From NCBI GenBank assembly GCA_011009095.1, contig VTPC01091068.1, forward strand, positions 1-64,000: a stretch of 64,000 bases of DNA. Direction: 5' to 3'. Origin of the DNA: Ignelater luminosus (Eukaryota > Arthropoda > Insecta > Coleoptera > Elateridae). The position numbers and the translations under genes were made by a program. Below, piece after piece: positions 60,393-64,000 of this stretch (positions are counted from its first letter, which is position 1; each line of letters begins with the position of its first letter). The notes beneath the pieces were generated by a model, which had not been told where the DNA came from, ran no database searches, and saw only the letters and a list, made by a program, of their open reading frames with translations.

Positions 60393-61430
60393 TGATATGG
60401 CACACAAATTTTACAAACAGACATAACTTCAAAGACATGTTGGTACAATCTGCCGCCTGGCATACAATTGTGTAAGTATTTCTACAACTTGTTATCAAAC
60501 CCTCCTAGATTGGTTATGACGTAAAGCTTTCAAAAAGCTTGTAAAATAAAATAAAACTGCTCCCCTGAAAAATCAGTAAAACTGAAATACGACACTTCGT
60601 GCTATTGACGACGAACTGAAGGACCCAGTTATTAAGAAGAAATTGCGCATAGGAAATTCAAAATCAATCCCACTAATAGTTAATAATTATGTCGAGTTTT
60701 TGTTATTAAGGTAACAAAGTAAAGTATTCAACTACTGATTGTTATAATAAATATATTGTTGTGGTCTTTAGCCCATTGGCAAAGTTAAGTAGAATTTTGA
60801 AAATTTAAAAATTACTAAAAATTCAGTAAGAATGTAGTATTTTATTTGCACAATAATTTTGACTCTTATTGCACGTTATTTAACTTTATTTTAATTGGAA
60901 TTCAAAGTTTACTTTTACCAGTTTAATCTTAGAACTTCTAAAGGGAAAACCGAAATGACTTACTTTAACTAGCAATGTTTGTAAACTTAAACTTAATTTT
61001 AATTAAGAATATGATTTTGTTAGTTTAATCTTTCATGTGGAAAATAGAAGGATCTTATGTAGAGTCGTAGAATTTGATTGTACAGAAGCAAAAAAGGATC
61101 TGTGGGTTAATTGGAAGAAATGTTAAATTCGAAATGAATTTAATTTTTAATTTGTTATCCTAGAATAAATAATAGGAGCTAAGAAATTAAACCAAAGAGA
61201 ATGTTTGAATTATAAAAAGCTTAAATGACTTGTATTTATTTAAAAGAAATTAAAGTATTAAATTACTAATTGATGGGTCATTGTTAAGCAACACATATGG
61301 TATTAATTAAAATAATTTATAATAAAATTACTGCGTCCTCTCGGGTGCTGTCGCAAAGTACATAATTATCAAGGTCAAAAGATGAGCTGATGATACATTT
61401 GTTATTTGCCATTAAGAATACTCTAATATA
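60393..61430. other. AT-rich DNA, nothing firmly recognised
   Basis: A short plus-strand stretch (~60570-60700, reading RAIDDELKDPVIKKKLRIGN) looks protein-like but cannot be assigned; it might continue the retroelement interrupted by the hAT element. The rest is AT-rich spacer. Confidence 0.35.
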
Positions 61431-62925
61431 CAGGGTGATTTATAATGAGTGTAAAAAACTTTGACAACTAGTTGTAGAACTTATTTTGAACAAAGAATGT
61501 TGTATAAACGTAGGTCCTATATCACTTCGTTACAAAACTAAAAACGATTAAAGTCTTTTAATGAGAAGAGTAGCAAATCTAGTTGCCATTACTAATAATT
61601 ATTAATCAGTTGCTTGCCAAGTACAGAGTTAATATTGACAACTAATTGTTTGATGTAAAAGTTAATAATTAATAATTAGTTTGTTGAAAAATGCCCAAGT
61701 TTTAGTGCTGTTGAATATGCCGATATTGTTTTCGTGTACGGCTACTGTAATGGCAATGCTTGTCGTGCGTCCAGAGAATATCATGGCAGATATCCAAATA
61801 GACAGCAACCATCTCATAGAGTTTCTGGCCGTACTTTTCAAAGACTTCGTGAGACTGGTGCAACTGCTGTACATAATAATACTGGTAATCACGTTGAGTA
61901 AGGTAATGTCAACAATGAGGAACTTGTAATCGATGCTCTTCTGGTCAACCCCACGCTTAGTACTAGACGCATTGCACGATAGTTGCACCTTTCTCAGAAT
62001 TTTGTGTGGATTACACTACACCGCGAAGAATTGCATCCTTATCACATTCAACGAGTTCAATCATTACAGCTAGAAGATTATGGTCGACGTGTGGAGTTTG
62101 GTATATAGTTGCTGCGCAAGATTGCTCAGGATCCAAATTTAAGGTAGAATATTCTGGACAAATGAGGCTCAGTTTACCCACAACTACCATTTACGGCCTT
62201 TCCAAAATCCCCATACCATCGTACAATCAAGATTTCAACGTCGTTTTAGTTTTAATACATGAGCTGGCATTTTTAACTAGCGGTTACTTGATATCAAAGT
62301 TCTTCATGACCACCTAAATGCAGAACGACATACTACTTTTCTAGATGAAAGGCTTTATGAGATGTTGAAAGACACTCACTCTACTTCATATTCGGCAACG
62401 AATGTCGTACCAGCATGATGGCGCCCAATCCATTATGAAAGACAAATAACCGAATGGCTAAGCACACATTATGCTAACAGATGAATTGATCGTGGGGTCC
62501 TGTCGCTTGACCTCCAAGGTCTCCAGATCTAAGTCCTTTAGATTTTTACCTTTAGATTCACCTAATACAGTAGGTTTACAGTGTTGAAATAAACACTCGC
62601 GAACAATTATTGCAAATCATAATGGATGCGGCAATATCATCGTTCGTGTTTATGGCTTCACGGTTCGCAAGTGTCGTGCTTGTATTCAGGTTGTAGGGGA
62701 TAATTTTGAGCACATGTTATAAGTCTCTCACTTTTTCTTTTCAAATTAAAGCTTAACTAAAGACACGATCTCTATGTATTTTGTTTTTGAAAGGTAACTA
62801 GATATTAAACAATTACTTATTTACATCTTATTATTTGATTTCTTTTAGTTCTGTAACTAAGTGAAATAGGATCTAGGTTCATATGACATTTGTTGTTCAA
62901 AATAACTTTCACGACTAGTATAAAG
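61431..62925 (+). mobile_element. Degenerate Tc1/mariner-type element
   Basis: The left end CAGGGTGATTTATAATGAGT begins at 61431. Inside it, CTAGTTGTAGAACTTATTTTGAAC and CCTATATCACTTCGTTACA (61469-61537) recur inverted at 62850-62920 as CCTATTTCACTTAGTTACA and GTTATTTTGAAC...CTAGTCGTG. This defines subterminal inverted repeats and an element of ~1.5 kb. The outermost right end has decayed. The broken transposase gene lies between. Confidence 0.75.
61691..62722 (+). pseudogene. Tc1/mariner-type transposase with DUF4817-like N-terminus, broken
   Basis: The reading begins MPKF at 61691 and, after a one-base loss, continues SAVEYADIVFVYGYCNGNAC, the N-terminal HTH of a large insect transposase family. 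The second HTH reads LVNPTLSTRRIAR and HREELHPYHIQRVQSLQLED (~61930-62080). The first catalytic block is WTNEAQFT, with Asn where the catalytic Asp should be (FTDEAQF in relatives). Next come NPHTIVQSRFQRRFSFN, a shortened middle, and the C-terminal signature PPRSPDLSPLDFYLW (~62505-62550), followed by TVRKCRACIQVVGDNFEHML before TAA at 62722. Many frameshifts and stops. It belongs to the same broad family as the relic at 25170-25830. Confidence 0.85.
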
Positions 62926-63559
62926 GTAATTTATTTTTATAAAAAAATGTTGATTTAATCTGTAAACATGTCAATAAAAAGAAGATTGCATTGCATGTTA
63001 TCTTTTTAATGCAATAATTTTAATATTGTGAAAATTTTTCAGCTAGTTAAGAGTTAAGAAGTACTGAACGAAGAAGTTAGTTGGAAGATTTCCTTATAAA
63101 TTTCAATTTAATATTAGTGTTTGTAATTTGTTCTTGTAAAAAAAGAGAGTAAAAGAACACAAACGGAAAAAGTGAAAACCATTCTGAAAATCAACAGAGC
63201 TTAAAGTTCCTGGCAGTTTCATGGGCAAGGATAGGTTAAGTTTTTAATAGTCAATTTAATTTTTTGACATCTTTATTTCATTATATTTTTTTGTAAAAGT
63301 AGATCATTTGATTAACAAATCAACAAGTGTACTATTGACACACCTGAAATAAATTTTTAATTTTATTTTTGGTTTTGCACTTTTCTGGTACACACCGTTG
63401 CAGTATCTATGATAAAGAAATTCTGTTGCTTTCAATAGTAGATTCGTTTGATGATTTATTGAAAATAAAAAAAGAAACTCAAGCATACCGTTAGTGTTAT
63501 ATTTATCTGGGGTATTTGACAAAATTAAATCATTAAAGACTTATGCAAGTACAAGTTTA
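62926..63559. other. AT-rich DNA, nothing recognised
   Basis: No motif-bearing frame and no transposon terminus identified. Confidence 0.4.
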
Positions 63560-64000
63560 GATAGAATTCTTCCTGTCTTTTGAAACCATTATATTTACTT
63601 TATAACCTGTCTTTAAACTTTGGGACTTTTATTCAGATATTTGAAAATCTAGTTTTATTACACCAATCCATAAAAACGAAAATGAAATAGCTGTCGGAAA
63701 CTACGGACCCACATCTATTATAAGTTGAATTCCAAAATTATTAGAAAGCATTGTTTGCGACAAGATTTTACTAGCAGCAAATAAAGCAATCATTGATAAA
63801 CAACGTGATTTTTATACAGAACGTTTAACTATAACCAATCTATTAGTGTTATGAAAGTTGTAATATTAGATACGTTTAATCATCAGCAGCAAGTTGAGTC
63901 AGTTGACACTGACTTCTGTAAAGCATTTGATAGAGTTAATTATAAAGTCACTGTTTGCCAAATTGGAAGCGTTTGGTAATGCAGGTGTATTGCTCAAATG
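63560..64000 (+). pseudogene. Non-LTR retrotransposon reverse transcriptase relic, cut by the window edge
   Basis: From ~63588 the plus strand reads KPLYLLYNLSLNFGTF and then, one frame over, SSFITPIHKNENEIAVGNYG followed by PTSIIS. This is the RT box around TPIxKxGxxxxVxNYRPIS. After a stop come IPKLLESIVCDKILLAANKA and QRDFYTERLTITNLLVL, then motif A as VDTDFCKAFDRVN with its catalytic Asp kept, and KLEAFGNAGVLLK at the edge. Several frameshifts and stops make it dead. Wording of the conserved boxes differs from the two other RT relics in this window, so it is a different Jockey-superfamily lineage. The YADD motif would lie beyond 64000. Confidence 0.85.

Noticed and set aside
1..64000. Search for CRISPR arrays, tRNA or rRNA genes and bacterial-type operons
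   Set aside because: No regularly spaced direct repeats, no B-box-like GGTTCGAATCC in a cloverleaf context, and no polycistronic gene layout; the window is eukaryotic.

Overview
The window is AT-rich eukaryotic nuclear DNA, almost certainly from an arthropod and most likely an insect. The evidence is a mixture of transposon families typical of insect genomes: irritans-type mariner, DD41D mariner, hAT, piggyBac-like, Tc1/mariner relics and Jockey/CR1-like non-LTR retrotransposons. Single-exon reading frames occur only in mobile elements. I could recognise no host protein-coding exon, tRNA, rRNA, CRISPR array or bacterial operon. A 400-base run of N (22324-22723) shows this is a draft assembly.

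Layout. 1-6.7 kb: unrecognised AT-rich DNA with a perfect 14-bp hairpin (616-646) and one unassigned 162-codon frame (5793-6281, minus). 6.8-10.9 kb: a decayed non-LTR reverse transcriptase, interrupted at its end by a 437-bp non-autonomous hAT element with an 8-bp target duplication. This is followed by a ~2.1-kb structure in which ~300-bp inverted arms enclose a broken minus-strand gene for a PIN/FEN-like protein with a cysteine-rich tail. 11.26-12.55 kb: a complete mariner with perfect 30-bp terminal inverted repeats (TIRs) and an intact 349-aa DD34D transposase. 16.7-17.6 kb: a nested inverted-repeat element. 21.5-23.5 kb: an ~800-bp segment present on both sides of the N gap. 25-32.6 kb: a Tc1/mariner relic, an intact 1305-bp DD41D element (minus), a foldback repeat and a piggyBac-like pseudogene. 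35.3-38.1 kb: a 241-bp miniature element (MITE), a degenerate ~20-bp minisatellite and another Tc1/mariner relic. 45.1-49.6 kb: a hairpin-rich patch, a 5'-truncated non-LTR element with its 3' UTR, and a second intact 1305-bp DD41D element (plus). 53.5-54.7 kb: a ~1.16-kb near-complete palindrome. 57-62.9 kb: an endonuclease remnant of a non-LTR element, a full-length hAT element with 8-bp target duplications but a broken transposase, and a degenerate Tc1/mariner element. 63.56-64 kb: a third non-LTR reverse transcriptase relic running off the edge.

Functionally the window is a transposon graveyard holding three elements that look fresh: the irritans-like mariner and the two inverted DD41D copies (351 of 361 residues identical). 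All other mobile-element genes carry stops, frameshifts or lost catalytic residues. The long palindromes and hairpins are the main structures not explained by coding content. Everything here was read by eye; no alignment or database search was run.
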